Shown one piece after another: positions 5,694-6,088 of a stretch of 6,088 bases of DNA (positions within the stretch are counted from its first letter, which is position 1; every line of letters starts with the position of its first letter). The notes beneath the pieces are model-generated. The model saw only the letters and a list, made by a program, of their open reading frames with translations. It was not told the origin of the DNA and ran no database searches. Source of the stretch: Deltaproteobacteria bacterium (GTDB taxonomy: Bacteria > Desulfobacterota > Desulfobacteria > Desulfobacterales > Desulfatirhabdiaceae); the NCBI GenBank assembly GCA_021778975.1, contig JAJYBO010000184.1:1-6088 (forward strand), in the 5' to 3' direction. The position numbers and the translations under genes were made by a program.

Positions 5694-6088
5694 CGGCGTT
5701 CCTCCTGAAATACGGATCTTCCCCAGAGTGAATGCGCAAAAGCCTTCTCAATCTGAACCGCAACAAGCCTGCCCATCAGTGATCCGCCCGCGGTCTCCGG
5801 ATCCGGAAAATGGACGATTTTATGCGTGCTGGTGCGGCCATGCCATTGTATATCCGATCTTGCGTCCGATGACATATCCGTCATATCCGCCGTGTCGCGC
5901 TGCCGGCCCTGTCCCTCGACCAGCACCATTTGCGTGGTATCCACCAGCGACTGGTGTTTCCGAAGCGTTAGGGTGTCCTGAAGACCGAGTACCTGTTGAA
6001 GACGCCCGGCTTTTTCAGTTTCTGACACCTTGCCGGAGAATTGGGCGGCGGGCGCGTTGGGGCGGTCGGAATACATGAACGCAAACAG
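5678..6088 (-). CDS. miaB: tRNA-2-methylthio-N6-dimethylallyladenosine synthase, C-terminal part
   Basis: This is the last 136 codons of a radical-SAM methylthiotransferase; the 5' part, including the iron-sulfur cluster domains, lies beyond the right edge. MiaB adds a methylthio group to i6A at position 37 of tRNAs that read codons starting with U. The visible part begins LFAFMYSDRPNAPAA, the end of the radical-SAM barrel. A helical stretch follows (about ETEKAGRLQQVL), then a TRAM domain for tRNA binding: MVLVEGQGRQRD, then WHGRTSTHKIVHF, then VAVQIEKAFAHSLWG. The WxGRT...KIVxF form points to MiaB rather than RimO or MtaB. Between the two TRAM strands is a loop of about 16 residues (DTADMTDMSSDARSDI), somewhat longer than in typical members as I recall. 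The stop TAA (5680-5678) lies 13 bases inside the following BFN gene. Confidence 0.9.
   Translation of the reverse strand: MFAFMYSDRPNAPAAQFSGKVSETEKAGRLQQVLGLQDTLTLRKHQSLVDTTQMVLVEGQGRQRDTADMTDMSSDARSDIQWHGRTSTHKIVHFPDPETAGGSLMGRLVAVQIEKAFAHSLWGRSVFQEERRCNTR
5701..5706 (-). promoter_or_regulatory. ribosome binding site that decides the GTG start of the BFN gene
   Basis: A perfect AGGAGG on the minus strand lies within the miaB coding tail, 7 bases before GTG at 5693-5691. No ATG is available until the domain core (MMPIWIG), so GTG is the start. Confidence 0.85.

Noticed and set aside
5479..6078. Plus-strand open frame of 199 codons
   Set aside because: It is antisense to the BFN start and the miaB tail, both of which have clear family motifs on the minus strand.

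Overview
The window reads as a stretch of ordinary chromosome from a Gram-negative bacterium. It is most likely a member of the Desulfobacterota (sulfate-reducer-like 'Deltaproteobacteria'). This rests on moderately GC-rich coding DNA, a miaB gene directly followed by a bifunctional-nuclease (DUF151) gene, and a small four-helix membrane protein of a type I associate with that group. No alignment was run, so the taxonomic call is inference.

Layout from left to right: (1) an AT-rich flank (1-176) with no convincing gene; (2) an adenine-deaminase-family amidohydrolase on the minus strand (177-1958); (3) a divergent intergenic region (1959-2125) holding a perfect 9-bp-arm dyad; (4) a 148-residue uncharacterised membrane protein on the plus strand (2126-2572); (5) a minus-strand, two-gene ABC-2 export operon, ATPase then permease, joined by an ATGA overlap (4240 down to 2616); (6) a short divergent gap and a plus-strand GT2 glycosyltransferase (4303-5184); (7) a minus-strand pair, the 3' end of miaB running in from the right edge and a BFN/DUF151 gene whose GTG start lies inside the miaB tail (6088 down to 5196). 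Genes alternate as divergent and convergent pairs, so there are probably four or five separate transcripts, each with its own role: purine or related amide metabolism, an unknown membrane function, export across the inner membrane, glycan assembly, and tRNA modification plus BFN.

The ABC exporter and the glycosyltransferase are neighbours on opposite strands. A shared role in surface polysaccharide is possible, but only weakly supported by position. I found no RNA gene, insertion sequence, CRISPR array, phage gene or clear new defence-type system. The points most worth a second look are the deaminase's altered residues at several family-conserved positions, a C9 homopolymer inside the permease gene, the perfect dyad between the divergent genes, and hairpins that straddle stop codons at both convergent junctions.
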